Source of the DNA: Plasmodium brasilianum
Taxonomy: Eukaryota > Apicomplexa > Aconoidasida > Haemosporida > Plasmodiidae
Length of the DNA stretch: 64,000 nucleotides
Assembly (NCBI RefSeq): GCF_023973825.1
Contig: NC_090115.1
Location: 1,054,001 to 1,118,000 of the forward strand
Direction: 5' to 3'
Position numbers and translations under genes: made by a program. Of this stretch, positions 24,939 to 39,272 are shown piece by piece; the stretch's first letter is position 1; the number at the start of each line of letters is the position of its first letter. The notes under the pieces were generated by a model. The model saw nothing but the letters and a program-made list of their open reading frames with translations. It did no database searches and was not told the DNA's origin.

Positions 24939-27606
24939 TAGAGTTATATATTTCTGTAATTAATTCTTTAATATGAGTAATGTCTGTAATATATTTAGTG
25001 ATATTCTTAATATTAATACTTATAATTTCTAAAATGTTGTAAATGGATATGTGTATAATTGGTGTTTTTAATGCACAATATATATATATTTTCTTTGCTC
25101 TTTTTGAATTTAAATATTTTAATGCTTTTGAATTTGAATAGATATTATTATTGTATCTTAATAAATATTATTACATAAAGTATTTATTTATATTTTTAAA
25201 TATATTTCTATAAAAAATATGGGTTTATGCTCAAATGTTTATGTATTATAGTACAAAACAGATAATTATTTAGAACTCTAGATATTAATGTTTGTAATAA
25301 AATATATTTCTTTTTATATTGTAAATTGTAATCTAAAATTACTATTTGTTCAGGTAAATAAGAAAGTGTATCATTTTAAAATTAACAATAAGTATATCTT
25401 GGATTATATTAAAAGATTGATAGTAAATATATTTCGATGTATTGATGTATATATATTATTTTACTTAAGAAAGAACATAATAATTATTATATATAATATG
25501 TTTTAAGTGAAATGTGTTATAAATTATATCAATTGTAAAAATCCTTTTATTAGAATTTTAATTTTCCTTACATCGAATAAAAGTAAAATTATAAACACAT
25601 AATTAAGTAGTATCCATTTATATAGGATTCTTAGTTAAGAACTTATGGAATATATTTTAATTTCATTTCTATTCTTATTTTATTTTATAAGTTTATAAAT
25701 ATTATTAAATATACAATCAATTATTATTTAAAAAGAAAAAAATATACTTCATAGTTTTAAGAAAATAAAATATTTTTTTATATATATACTTAAAAAAAAG
25801 TTAAAAGAAATACATTTCGAATTATAAAAATATTTTTCTAATTGTTAATGTTTTCTTGTTTAAATCTTATATCTTTAATATATAAATGAAAGCAATCTTT
25901 GAAGCACTAAAATTATTTCTTTATAAAAATTAAATTAAGTATATATCGAATTTTTAGAACTAAGCAAATAATTTTTATAGATTAATTCTGGTTAAAATAT
26001 ATTAAGTCGATAGTAAATAAATGAAGTTGTAAGATAATATTACTTTATTACTTTTATATTTTATTTTTGTTATGTGTCACAGTATGTATTTGACAATGTA
26101 TGTAAATATATATTTTAATAAATAATTACTGTTTAAATAAAAACAATAATTAACAATTATAACAGACTAAATTTTGCTTTTATTTTAATTAGATTTATGA
26201 ATCATGTTCTCCGAACTTTGTTTTTACTAAATCTATGCTTACTGTAAAGAAATGATAATTAAGAAAAAAATTTAGTACCTCATTATCATTAAAATTATTT
26301 CATTTATCCTTTCTATATGAATATTTCATTGTTTGAATAATTTTCTATAATTTCAACATTACATGTATTTTTGTTTATTATTTTGAACGCAATATTAAGT
26401 ATAGTACAAAATATATTATATATTGTTAATAACTAAAATTCATATTTATAGCAAAATGCAAAGACTTATGTAACTATGTACAATAAAAAAAATGAGCGCG
26501 TACATGAAGTTTACAATTAACAAATTACCATGGTGCCTATAAATTTCATGTAATGAGCAATGAAATCCTACTTTTCTAAATTATTATTCTTATTTGAATG
26601 TATAGATAATAAAGAAATGGATTCTATCTGGAAACTCAATAAAATAAGAATTACATTTCTATTTCTCACTTTTTATAAACATAAACATGTTACTTGCTAT
26701 TATGATTATGGAAATATTTGTTGTATTTTTCTTTTTATATGGAGAAAATAAAAACTAAACATATGCATTTAAATAATATTTGTTATTATTAAAATTTACG
26801 TTACCAAAAAATTTATAATGTAGTTACACTTATTTATATTATCTATCATATATCAATTTTTTTAATCATATGTATGTTATGTATATAATAAGGTATTAAT
26901 GCAGTAAAAAAACAATAAGAATAATGCTAAAGCAGACCTTACTTATGAATTATAAAATAATGGTTAGGATTTTTCCCATTTGAATTCAATTAAAATTAGA
27001 ATTCATCTACCTTAGCGCCAGTCATAAATACCCTGTCAACAATATCATATATAATATATATCAATAGAAGAAAAAAACGTTAAAACTGTTACATAATGTG
27101 TAACATTTTTAGTAATATTAAATTGAAAGTGGACAAATAATAAAAATTTTGAATAAAGTTATAAAGAAAAAGTAGATATATACTTTATATTTTCATTAAT
27201 GTTTTTATTCCAAGGTTTTAAATTTTTTTATTTATATAATATTATTATTGGTGTTGTTTCTAATGTTGTTTTTTCTTCTGTAATACTAAGAAAATAAACG
27301 CTACCTCATATTGTTATATAAGGATATCCACTTTTTCTTTATCATCTTGTGTTATATGCTTAGGTTTTAAAATTATTTATATTTCATTCTAAGGGGAATC
27401 TCGTTTAAATGGAATTTTCTACTACTAATTTTAAAAATAGCATCGTATTTATTTTATCTTTTTTTTTGAATAATTTTTATAGACATATATTCATTTCTTT
27501 ATTTATCGTTTACATTGCTTTTTAATGAATTTGTACTTAAGTGTAACATATATATCACTAAGTATTTTATTTTTTAATGAAAATAATATAAACGGTTAAT
27601 TTTGCA
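24939..27606. other. AT-rich intergenic region between converging genes
   Basis: The plus-strand fam-m ends here and the minus-strand PIR gene ends at 27607, so this is a tail-to-tail gap. A diverged trace of the fam 3' element (TAATCTAAAATTAC) may lie near 25330. The frames at 25288-25506 and 26560-26751 are AT-rich and lack family features. Confidence 0.5.
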
Positions 27607-28786
27607 TCAAGTGTGTCCTTGAGGTTGATAGGATATATTATGAGAACTTCCTTCATAATTTCTATTTACTTCTTCATGAAGGTTTTGTAGGGATTCACTG
27701 AATTCTTCTTGAAATTTGTTATGTTTAATAATTTTTTTCCTTTGTAAACGACTATATATCCACGATTTCAGTGGAGTAAACTACATCAAAATACATATAT
27801 ATTTATTTAAATTATAATTTTTATATTGTTATAATTTTTGTGAAAATAAATTATTCTATATGTGTTAAATTATTATTAATTTTAAGTATAATTCTTATTA
27901 ACCTTATATAAAAAAAATATAGTGAAAGACATTAGTAATACGATAGCTGTTGTTAAAATGGGAACAAATACGTCATCTTCTTTTGTAGTTGGTAATATTA
28001 TTGTTGAAGTTTGTTCTATTTGTGGTAATGTTTTTGGTAAATCATTGCATGGAGATAATTTATTCATTTTATCATCATATGCTTTTTTGAAATTGATTAA
28101 CTCCTCACAAAAAGCGTCATTCCTTTTTTTTTGACATTGTTTGTAATTATCATTATAAAAGTTATAACATTCTTCAATATTATTGCAAATTGTACCATCA
28201 GAATCACTTTTTTTACCTTCATATTTATTAAAATTCTCATAATAACTGTATAATTGTTTAAGTTTATTTAAAACATCTTGATGAATAATTTTTATTTCGT
28301 CTGTGCATATGTTTTCTTTTTGGGACGAAAAATCTCTATATCTCTGAAACCATTCAGTTTTCTTATTATAACTATCATCTGAATTTATCCTATAATTTAA
28401 GTATTTACAACGTTTCAAGCTATTGGATTTATACTTATCCTTTATTTCAATTAAATATCTACCAACATTTTGGCATGGTGTAGTAAAATCAGGATATTCT
28501 TTAAACATTTTTCCACATTTCCTTCCAGGATTTTCTCCACTCTCTCTATTGTGAATATCTTGGATAACTGTTTCAAATTCACTTTTATATTTAACATATA
28601 ATTTCACGGTATTCTCCTAAAAATAAAAAATATAAAATAATAATATAAAAATGCACAAAACAAAATTTTCATTAAATAGATTTATCTATCATTTCTAGAA
28701 CAACAAAACCTTGGATAAAATAATATATATAATAATTAAAAAACAAAAATAAATTTTACGTTTTCTTCTGTAGTGTGAGTTGCCAT
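27607..28786 (-). CDS. PIR (Vir-like) protein
   Basis: This three-exon gene encodes 304 aa. On the minus strand exon 1 is 28786-28760 (MATHTTEEN), exon 2 28616-27903, exon 3 27780-27607; both introns are phase 0 with GT/AG ends. It has the usual PIR layout: a tiny first exon, then a cysteine-containing alpha-helical outer domain (nine cysteines between about residues 43 and 199). One membrane segment follows at about 225-246 (FVPILTTAIVLLMSFTIFF), and exon 3 encodes a cytoplasmic tail starting FTPLKSWIYSRLQRKKI. PIR proteins are variant proteins at the infected red cell or within it; individual roles are mostly unknown. The splice pattern and FTPxxSW start of the tail match the Vir/PIR family. 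The gene looks intact and stands alone. Its orientation is opposite to all fam-l/m genes here. Confidence 0.92.
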
Positions 28787-31700
28787 TGTATACAGGTATA
28801 CGTGAATTAAGGAATAAAAATTAAATTAGTATCATTTTAATATTTATATAAATGAAAAAATATATATAATATATTAATATGTAGTATTTTCCTTTTCTTC
28901 ATATATAGATTTTAAAAACAAAAATTACTTAGGAAAAATTTCCCCTTTACTTTTTATTAACATTACAATAAGTAGAATAGTTAGCAAAATATAAGATAAA
29001 CGCTTTTAATTGATAAAATAATAATTGTAAAAACAGGGTTATTTTATTGTAAATAAAAAAAAATATAGAGAAAAATTCGGTTTTCTGTTTTTTTATTCGT
29101 ATGAGACTTATATAATTGTACTGATATATTATACAAAAAAATAAATTAATTTTAGTATATTCTCAAATAAATTTCCTATTATAATTAAATATTTTTTCAG
29201 AAATCCTTTTTTGCCTTTTAAAATATTATAAATAGATAAATATTAACTATTTATAAGATATAGTATTTTCTCATTTATTTTATTTTTTTTTTTTTTTATT
29301 GTTAAGGTAATAACTTTCATAATATTTAAATTAATATTTGTAATAGGTTTTAATAACATATGTATTGGTTAAGAAACTGAACTTCATGAATATTACTAAA
29401 ATTTAAATTTAACTAAATAAAAGACAACATTTAGCTAAAAAGAAGTATAGTATATGAAAATAGGCATTTATTTGTTAAATGAAAAATATACATCCTCAAA
29501 AAATTTAATTTAATTATAAATATAATATTCCATGAATGCAATATATCGTATAATTTTAAAATAATCTGCTAATTCTCTTCATTGTATTATATACAGAAGA
29601 TAAAGTTTTACTTTCTTCTTTAGAACCATCATAATGGGATAATATATATATTTATATTCGATATATAAATGTACGCAGAAAAAGTAAATATGTTTATACT
29701 ATAGAATAATTATTATTATGTATTAAAAATAAAAAGCAAAATAATATAATATTTATCTTAATTGCTTTAGTAAAATTTATTATTGAAATCATTTGTACAT
29801 GTAGCTTAACAAAAATATAAATTAATATTTCAATCAATATTTATCATAATAATCTACAGAGCATACAAGTTATTAGCAATATTGTTTATAGAATGTGTTT
29901 ATATTTCAATATATAATAAAACAGTTGCGAAGGTTAATATCATAATATTTTTCAATTATGTATATGTCACTTATATTTTATTAATGATATTATATTTCAT
30001 ATGTGTTCTAACATATTATATCATTTAATTCAATGTATTTAGAAAATAGTATTAAATTATTATTATTATTATTTTTTTTTTATGTATATATTATTGTTCT
30101 AAATTATTTTACGATTATGTACGTTTAGTATGATATACAAATTATAAGTTATATCTTAACTGAATTAATATATTTAACATATAATCAAATATATTTAAAA
30201 AAAAACTAAAAAATGAAATAAAAGAAAAATATGTTTTTGTTATTATTTCATATATGTAATGATTTGTTTTTTCTTCATAAATTATGTATAATTTTAAATA
30301 GTACAATAAGCTTTATAATTGCTAAAATAAATACTAGTTAACGTTATTTTGTAGTGGATATTCTTTTGCTCTTATATCATTTTTTTATTTATAATATTAA
30401 AACTTGCTTTTTTAATTTTTACATCATCGTTTAACTTAATAAAGTATAATATTTATCAAAGTGCATTATATATTTTAACACATTACAGTTTTGTTATTCG
30501 ACTTTTATATAAAATCATAACTATGTTCGTAAGTCCATGTATGTTAATATTTTTTTAAAATATTTAATATATTTTTAATGTACTTGCAATATGTTTATAT
30601 GATTATAGTTAAATTAAATAATTTATTAAGTTCACATATCAAATATAAGAAATATAAGAAAACATACGTATTAATATCCCTGTAATTTATACACAATATT
30701 AATGAAATATATAATTGATATAAATATTACATTATAAAAAATAAAAGTATTTTTTGAAAGGTGACATATATATTAAAATAATATACTTTAAAAGAACTAT
30801 ATATTCATTATTTGTAATATAAAATAAGAATTTTAAGTTCATTTAAATTTTTTAAATATTTTTTGAAATATGAATAATGTTAATATTATTAGTAAGTAAA
30901 AACAATTGTTTCCTTAACAAAATATTATTGATATACTATAATATATATGTTTTATATAATATGAGGATATTATATTAAAAATAAGTATTTATATTTCAGT
31001 TAAAATTGTGTTATTTGATCGTCATGCTTATAATTCATTCAGAAACATATTTTTTTTTATTAATATTATTACTGCATTAATTATAATGTTTAAAAAATAA
31101 GCAGAATGCTGTTATTATAGCTTTTACTCAATACAACTAGTAAATAAAAATATACAATTTACTAATTCTTTATGGAATATGATAAAAGTAAAAAATTATT
31201 ATGTATCAAAATGGATTAAACATTTTAACAAATAGATCTACTATTGGTTTATGTTATAAATAAATAAATATATATATAATTTATAAAATAATAAAAAAAA
31301 ATATAAGAAGAAAAAATATTATTAACTAAATATTAAAAAAAAAAATATTATTCTATAATTACAAAAATCAAAAGAGAAAAAAATTGAAAGTTAGAATTAT
31401 ATATTCTTTTCAAAACTCAAAAAGGTAGTGTCCAAATTTTTTTATTAATATAATAAAAATAGATATTTAATTGAAAGGAAAAAAATAAAAATATATGATA
31501 TTTTTTGAAATTCCTATGAAATAATTTTATTCTGTTTCATCTGTATTTCATTTTAGAAAAGTGTTGAAACTTATCAATTTAGTACTGTTTAACTTATATA
31601 CTTTTTTATAATTATATTTTATATCTTTGATATTATAAAAATATTTATAAATTATAATTTATAAAAAAAAAGGACAATAACACAATAAGAATAATTTTTA

Positions 31701-32766
31701 ATTATCGGTTTATATCTTTTTTTAAAAGTGAATAATAAGGTTAATATAAAAAATTATGTATCCTGAATAATTTCATTATTATCACATTTTTGTCATTTTA
31801 ATAATTTCATTGATATTTAAAATTTATTATAATAAAACTTATAAAAACAAAAAAATAAATACTTTAATAATACTAACGTACATAAATATGCATGAACATT
31901 TTTTATTAAAGTCACAATATTGTTGAGAAAAAAAATTAAATTCTTTATTAAGAGAATGAATTTTTATATATGATTTTTTCATTTTGCATATATATAAATA
32001 ACTCAAGAAAAAAATTATTATATATATAACAGTTAAAGTATTATAAATTTATAATAAATAAGAACTATTAATATGTGAACATTTATTAGGGCATAGGAAT
32101 TAACAGTGTTTTATAGAATATATAGTTTACTTTTGTATAAGATAAATTATATGTGGAATATAATTACCTTTTCATATATTTTAAAATCTTTTTTTTTTTA
32201 ATGAACAAATTTACTATATCAGTTAAATCATTAATTTCCAAATAATACGAATACTTGTAGATTACATAATAATTATCTTTTCAAAATTGAAAAATATTGT
32301 ACAGTAATTTTTAATGGAATAAAATATAATTATATAAATTTATGTGATAATATTATATTAATTCAAAAATAGTATTAAAATTTATTTATTTTGCTCATTT
32401 TTATTATTCAAAATGTTAATTTTTTCTATGTTTAATATTTTGGAAAATGTCAATATTTATATATATATTTTTTTTTTTGATGTATATAATATCATCTTAC
32501 GAATTTTATTGAATAGAGTATTAATATAATATTCTAATGGATATTTTTTTATAAAGAAAAAATTGCATACGTAATAGTAATATATTTTAAGTATCGAAGT
32601 TTCAAACTTCATATTTCATTCTTGCCTTTTTCTTTTTTATTACTTGTTACTTTACATTCCTCTTCTTTATTTCTTACATGCACTAAAAAATTCAAATAAC
32701 CTTTATTTTTAGCAGCACCTTATCTTAAATATAATCTAACTATATTTTGGTTGTATTAGTATGAAT
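28787..32766. other. AT-rich intergenic region upstream of pir, downstream of STP1
   Basis: This is the presumed 5' region of the PIR gene and 3' region of STP1. A coding-like stretch at about 32611-32680 (minus strand, VRNKEEECKVTSNKKEKGKN) follows an AG but lies after the STP1 stop; I treat it as untranslated or a remnant. Otherwise there is only AT-rich sequence with poly-T runs. Confidence 0.5.
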
Positions 32767-35325
32767 TTATGAAATGTGTTTTTCTGCTATATCAATGGAT
32801 TTTTCTACTGTCCCATTATTAACTATAGAACGGGCATATAAGTCATCTTCTCCTATCCAATCTTCTATCTCATTTCTGAAACTGTCCTTCCTTATATGAG
32901 TATGGAATTCCTTATTTCTTTTATTTTCTATATCACTGTTAATATATTCAATTGTATTTTCTGTAATTTCTTGTTTGTTACCTAAATATTTTTGTGTCTT
33001 CCATTCATTTATGGATATATCCAAAAATGATTCCCTATTTTCAAAGTACACCTCTTTTTTACATTCTTCTAATACCGTCATAAGCGCGAGAACACACAAA
33101 TTTGTTAATAATTTTTTTTTTATATATTTATATAATTCTTCATAATTTCCTTTTTGCTGAAATTCTTCTATATTTAGTGGTGATAAATAATTTTTATTAT
33201 CTTCGTTTTCATATTCTTCTGACATATTCTGCAACTGCTCTGCTAATCCCTTAAACCAATCCTGTTCCAAATACTGTTCTATAATAGTACCATTTTTTGA
33301 TATCCACTGTTTCCATAGATTTTTTTCTATTTCAAAAAATGGAACTTTGGGTTTTTCTCCAGATTTCTTTTTTATTTCTTCCATTTCATGTATATAAGCT
33401 AGTTCTTGCTTCCATTCATTCTTCAAATTATGAAACCAATGCTCTTTTTTTAATATTTCAGAAGCATTTCTATGTTTTTCTATCCATTTATTCCATAGAA
33501 TATTGAGGTTTTTTATATCGTTGTTATTTAGAATATTTTCTGTTATTAGATGATCATCCGTTAAATTAGCACAGGTTCTATAATCCTTTTTTACTAACGC
33601 ATCTATACATATTTCTAATAATTCTTCTTTGTTGTTTTCCAAATCTTCATTTATACATTTTTCTAGTACTTCGATATGTACTTCTATTATGGTTTTTGAT
33701 CTGTCTTTTTTTCGCTTTGACACGTTTACATTATTTGTAAGTTCATTTATTTTTATTTTTTTTATGATTTCTTTATCTTCATCTATTGAGTATCCTAAAT
33801 GCTCATCTTTTACAAGCTTATTTTTTTTGTTAGAAAATGAAGGTACTAGCAATTTCAGGAATTTTATTTGTTTTCTTTTTATCTTTTTTTTTTTTTTAAA
33901 CATCACCATTAATAAGAACTACAAAGAAAAAAAAAAAAAAAAGATTTATATAATAAATTATTATGGTAATCAAATGTTTATTATATATTTAGTTTATATT
34001 TTTATTTTACTTTAATAAAAAAAGAAAATAAAACGATAGTAAGAATACTTATTAAAATAGATGATATATAATTGTTAGGCTTCTTTACCACTTTATCTGT
34101 AATATATTTTTAAATATATATATATTAATACATGTATTTATTTTGAAATTAGAAAAATAAATAGCATTAGTGGTACCTGAAGATATAGGATGAGTAGAAG
34201 GAGCTGGAGAAAGTGAGGTAAAACTTAATGAATCAGTAGATGGAGAAATAATTTCAGGATTAGAAAATGCTCCAGAATCATTAGGAATTGACGGTGGCAA
34301 TATAGAGTCTTCTTGTTGTGTATGGAGAGATTTAGAATCTGTAGTTTGCTCTGATGATTCAAATTCTGAAGATGCTGCTACTACATTTTCTTTCGTTTTA
34401 TCTTGGTTAACTGATTGCTCAGATGCTCCTTGTTGAGGGGGTATCTCTGTAGGTGAATGTTGCACACTTGGAAAATTTTCCACTGGTGATAAAGTTTGAT
34501 TTTGAGGTATAGAATTTTCTGGATCTTTATTATCTCTTTGTGATTTTTCTGGAGCTTTAACTTTTTCTTCAGGTATATTCATATCAGAATATATGAAGTT
34601 ATTAATTGTTTTAAATGTTTGAGAATTCATTATGCCACAATTGTTTGTTGGATATTGGGATAAAGCTATTTTGTTTTTGCATTTGGAATGTAAGAGACCC
34701 TTCTTATTATTAAAATGATCCTCCCTGCCTTTAATCCACACATTATATTCCGTAAATTCATTTATACAATTCGCATCACCATTGCAATTATATATATTAC
34801 TATTATTTGTTTTATAATTATTTAGTATTTCCATATATTCTTCTTTTTTTTCGCAGAAATCATCTGCATCATAGAATAATTCTAAAAGTTCTTTTTCTTC
34901 ATTGTTAAAGATCATAAAACATCCACCATGTTGTGTTATCCCTGTAAAGTACTTACTATACCATGTTCTTAATGCTCCTTTCCAAATATATTCTTGATAA
35001 TGCCTATATGGATCTTTCGAATTAATTAAATAATCAGCCAGATTCTTGCATTTTTCTCTAAATTTTTCTTTTTTATTTTCACTTTTTAAAGAAGAGACTT
35101 GAGATATAATATTAGCACCAACTTGTTTAAATTCTTGTTGTAAATACAAATTTATTGCTGTAAAACCCTGAACAACTGGGTACTATATTTAGAATCATTA
35201 TGAATTATATAGGAATTATTTTTTATAGTAGATATGTTATAATTTTATAATATATATGCAATTTATAATTAAAATTATGCATCTTAAAAAATAATGAATA
35301 TTACCGAGTTAAAACATTTTTCCAT
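32767..35325 (-). CDS. STP1 (surface-associated, SURFIN-like) protein
   Basis: This four-exon gene encodes 749 aa. On the minus strand exon 1 is 35325-35305 (MEKCFNS), exon 2 35167-34177, exon 3 34096-34011, exon 4 33918-32767. Phases are 0, 1 and 0, and all introns are GT/AG. Residues 8-207 form a cysteine-containing outer domain (TQHGGCF, ADDFCEKK, CINEFTEYNVWI, YPTNNCGI). Residues about 208-337 are rich in P, S, T, E and Q and have low complexity. Exon 3 encodes the membrane segment (about 347-373, completed by exon 4). Exon 4 encodes a basic start (FKKKKKIKRKQIKFLKLLVP) and a long, acidic and tryptophan-spaced inner domain (LWNKWIEKH, WFHNLKNEW, LWKQWISK, DWFKGL, INEWKTQKY, IEDWIGEDD). 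This order is typical of STP1, whose inner domain is related to SURFIN proteins. A role at the red cell surface or cytoskeleton is inferred from the family. It appears intact. Confidence 0.92.
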
Positions 35326-38300
35326 GACTATAATATTATTGTGGGTTGCAAATAACAATCTGAAAGAAAAATAAAAAATTTATGTCTTTTTGTTTTTCAA
35401 TAACGTAATTTAAATTAATATTTCTTAACTAAAAGAAATTATAAAATTATCATCTACATAAGACTTTTTATATGATATATTTAATAATGAATGCATTACT
35501 ATTTTTTTTTATAATCTACATATATTCATTAACCTTAAATATATAAAAACTAGATATATACCTAAACTTATTTTAATATTTAATAAATGTTAAGTAAATA
35601 TTTTTATGAACAATTTCATGTTTTCTATATGAAGAGAAAGTCAAGTTGCTAACAATATAAACCTACATATAAGATGCATCATGTAATATATAATTTATTA
35701 TCAAAGAAAACAGTATTAATATACTGTATTTTTTCCTTTTTTTTTAATGAAGACCAAAAAATATAAATAAAATTGTATGTATTAATACAAATAATACACC
35801 GTATTATTATGTTTGTCCGAAAATATATAATCTAAAAAACAAATAATTATTAATACTGTTAGTATGTTTTTTTTTTATTATATTATTTTTGTTATTTATT
35901 TTTAATATTAGTTATAATTTTTCCATAATTATTTTGTTAATGCTTTTACGTATTTACTATGTATCTAAAGATGAGAATTGATAATATATAAATTATACTA
36001 AATTTTCGCTATGATACTAGAAACCACATAATTAAATTGTAACTGACACCTAATATATATATATATATATATCACTTATCTAAAATTGAACTATTTGAGG
36101 TATATATATAATTCCATTAAGAAATTTTAAAATAGAGTAATATATTTCATATATATATATTCTGTACATGCGTATTACTTCTTTTATTTATGAATGAATT
36201 CATATTGGCAATATTTTAATTAATAAAATGAATATTTAGATATATTAAATAATGAAAGAAAAGTCATCTATTTATTCGAAATAAGTATAATTTTCTGGAT
36301 ATTTTTTTAACAAAATTAATTATTCTATACATTTAAAAAAGTAGTAAATTATATTATAATTTTTTAATGAATAATAATAATAATATTATATTTCCATGTA
36401 AATGAATTATTATACTATATTAAATTATATAAAAAATATTGAACCCCCTAATTTTGTTTTTGCAATTATTTAGAGATATATTCTAATGAATATATCAAAA
36501 AAATAACCTTTATTTTTTGTTTTTATTTTGCATAACTATATGAGAATATCATTTAAACAACAATGACAAATATGTTTTACCATAAAAAATGAAAAAGTTA
36601 ATATATTATTTTATAATACATTTTAATATATGAGTCACTATATGGAATTACATAAAATTTTAAATGTATTGAGAATATCATAGGTTAATGAACCATAATT
36701 TAAAAATACAGTTACTAATTTTAATTTTTCTTTTGAAACTAGTACACAAGAGTTATAGAATAGTGAGTACGTTAATAAATAAATGCATATTAATTATAAA
36801 TTTTTGTAAATAATTACTTCCCATACAAAATTAAGTTATTATGTTAATGTTTAATGAGTCTATTACATTAAAGGATAATAGATTTTATTCATTTCTAATT
36901 TCCGAATTTATATTTATACAAATTTTTTGTTTTATATATTTTTTTGTTTTATTTCCTTACTTTATATCTCATTTATTTTAAATATATTTTGATTAATAAG
37001 CCTACATGTGGGAATATACGTAAAAATATTTTATTTTTTTTCTAGAAATTATATTTTTAAATCTTTATGTTTGAATATATTATATGTGTGATACGCATAC
37101 TACATAAATAACATATGATATTAGATGTATATAAGGTCACATAAAACAATATATTATTTTCTTAAATATATGAGAACCTACTGGAAGAAATTCAAGTTAA
37201 TTGCTTTAAATATTTATATAACAATATTTTTTTTTTTTCTTCTTTATTTTATTTTTTATTATCTTATAAATATATGTATATTTTGTATTTTTATTGTTTT
37301 ATAAATATATATATAGAAAATTTTTTTTTAAATATATTTCTCATTATTTTGTTGTAATATATGAACAAATTTAATTTATATTAATGGAGTTCACCGTTTA
37401 CATTTAATTAAAAGCAATGAAAAAATTAATAAATATTCATATTAGTTATTAAATATTCCTTCATAATGGCACGAATATATTATTTATTTAAAAAATATTT
37501 AACAATAAAATATATATAATGATAGGTAAATATTTCACATAAATTATACTAAGAGAATATCAATGGATATATATGATGAAGTAGAGGATGAAGATGAAAT
37601 ATATATGCAGCTAATACAATGTTACATTTTTTAGTAACTTTAAATAATATAACATATTTTTTTCTTATTAATTATGTATAAAAGAACAACGCAGTAACTG
37701 TGATATATATTACTATAAATAGAATTTACGTATTAAAATTTATAGTTCATATTATATGACATACATATATATAATAATTAATACCCTCTAATAATGAATA
37801 CATCCTTAAAAATAATGTATATGAAAAAATTTATTTTATGATATATTTTAATTTTACATATATTATTTTAGTTGTAGATATAAATATAGAATCGAAACAC
37901 TCTATAAAAGTAACTTATATATATATATATATGATTTCAACAAATATGAAATAAATTTTATTTGTCTTTGTTTTCTTAATGTAAAATATTTGATAATATA
38001 ATTATGTTTTAAATAATATGTTTACTCCTTTTGATTTACATATAATTGCAATATTTTCAATTCATTTAATATAAAATTCTATGATTTTAACAAAGATAAT
38101 TTAAAATTGGTGTTCAATAATTTATTACATTCACACTATTTAATTAAATAAGTACAAATGTTATTACTTAAGTTCAATTATATATAAAAGGACAAGTTAT
38201 ATTTATTATTAAGAAAAGTTAGTTAATTTAATGATTAATCTGTAAGTGTGTTACAGCTATTATTAACGTTCATATTTTATAATTATTAATTCGTCTTTTC

Positions 38301-39059
38301 TCTTAGATTTCCATTTATACATATAATATGGATGAGTTGCTTATAAAAAGTAATACGCTTTTTGTGAATGGGTGTATTAAATGATAATATAGGTACAGTA
38401 TATCAAATTAGAATTGACGATTTTTCACAATTTATATGTATCTACTTTATAAAATATAACTTTTCATAAATATTTTTTTTTTGATTTCCTATATTTTTTT
38501 CTTTTACGTTTGTAAACTTGTTCAAACGAATCTTATTACGCTAAAATTTTGTCGTTCTATTAGATTTATACTCATTTATACGGTACTGCTTCTACAATAT
38601 TAATATTAAAAAAAGTTGTTATAATCTTTTTTTTTTTGGTATTTTCTAAAATAACACTTTCTTTAAGTTTTTTATTACTTTATGTTATATGCGGAACTAT
38701 CCTTATTATTGAACATTTATAAATAAGAATTTACTACAATATAACATGTTATATAACACCTGTTGTTACGTGATTATTTTAGATTATTTTCAGAATTCAA
38801 GCTAGTTTATTAATCATTTTTTTTATCTGAATATTTCGAAATCATTATATTTGTTTTTTATTGAAGAGAATAGGAAAATTAAAATAGCATAAGCTATTAT
38901 TAGAAAATATTACATATTTTTCAATGCAGCACTATTACGATGTTAATGCGTTGTCTGAGGAGATTGGATATTTGTAAAGATGTGCTTGAAATATTTGAAT
39001 AGAATATTTATATTTTTAGATAAATAATATTAAAAATACTACAATATATGTTAATGTTA
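35326..39059. other. AT-rich intergenic region upstream of STP1
   Basis: This is the presumed promoter side of STP1. An (AT)n tract lies at about 36053-36072 and a poly-T run near 37228-37240. A 23-codon acidic mini-frame at 37563-37634 (MDIYDEVEDEDEIYMQ) is isolated and unsupported. Sequence at about 38.4-39.0 kb may be the decayed continuation of the minus-strand relic at 39060-39272. Confidence 0.45.
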
Positions 39060-39272
39060 TTAAAGGATATAAACAAATATATTGAAATGTAGTAGTTCAG
39101 AAAGTTCTTGTACCAATGACACGCTATCATCGAATGAGTATTTGACATAAATTATGTGTCATTGAGATTCTACATGTTCATTTAGTTCATTAGTATGTTT
39201 TAAGCTGTTCATGTGTTAGAACCTAGGCATATTATTTTTATTACTATTATATTCATTTTTAACGTTTTCCAT
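39060..39272 (-). pseudogene. Coding relic, unidentified exported-type gene
   Basis: Read on the minus strand from an ATG at 39272, one frame of 71 codons is coding-like with only two internal stops. It starts MENVKNEYNSNKNNMPRF, continues LKHTNELNEHVES, and ends YSFDDSVSLVQELSELLHFN. The hydrophilic, balanced composition contrasts with the surrounding poly-AT translations. Downstream (lower coordinates to about 38.4 kb) there are more scattered coding-like pieces. No family is recognised; it may be an exon of a decayed exported helical protein. Confidence 0.35.

Noticed and set aside
26560..26751. 63-codon plus-strand frame
   Set aside because: Has an ATG and somewhat mixed composition, but no leader, export motif or flanking splice sites.
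32611..32680. Possible extra STP1 exon on the minus strand (VRNKEEECKVTSNKKEKGKN)
   Set aside because: The STP1 frame already ends at 32767 and the only nearby donor would leave an intron of about 18 nt, too short.
33297..34015. Plus-strand frames at 33297-33506 and 33629-34015
   Set aside because: Antisense shadows of STP1 exon 4.
36053..36072. (AT)n tract, with similar tracts near 21908 and 59501
   Set aside because: Simple microsatellites expected in this base composition; no sign of function.
37563..37634. Acidic mini-frame MDIYDEVEDEDEIYMQ...
   Set aside because: Only 23 codons, isolated, without neighbours or splice context.
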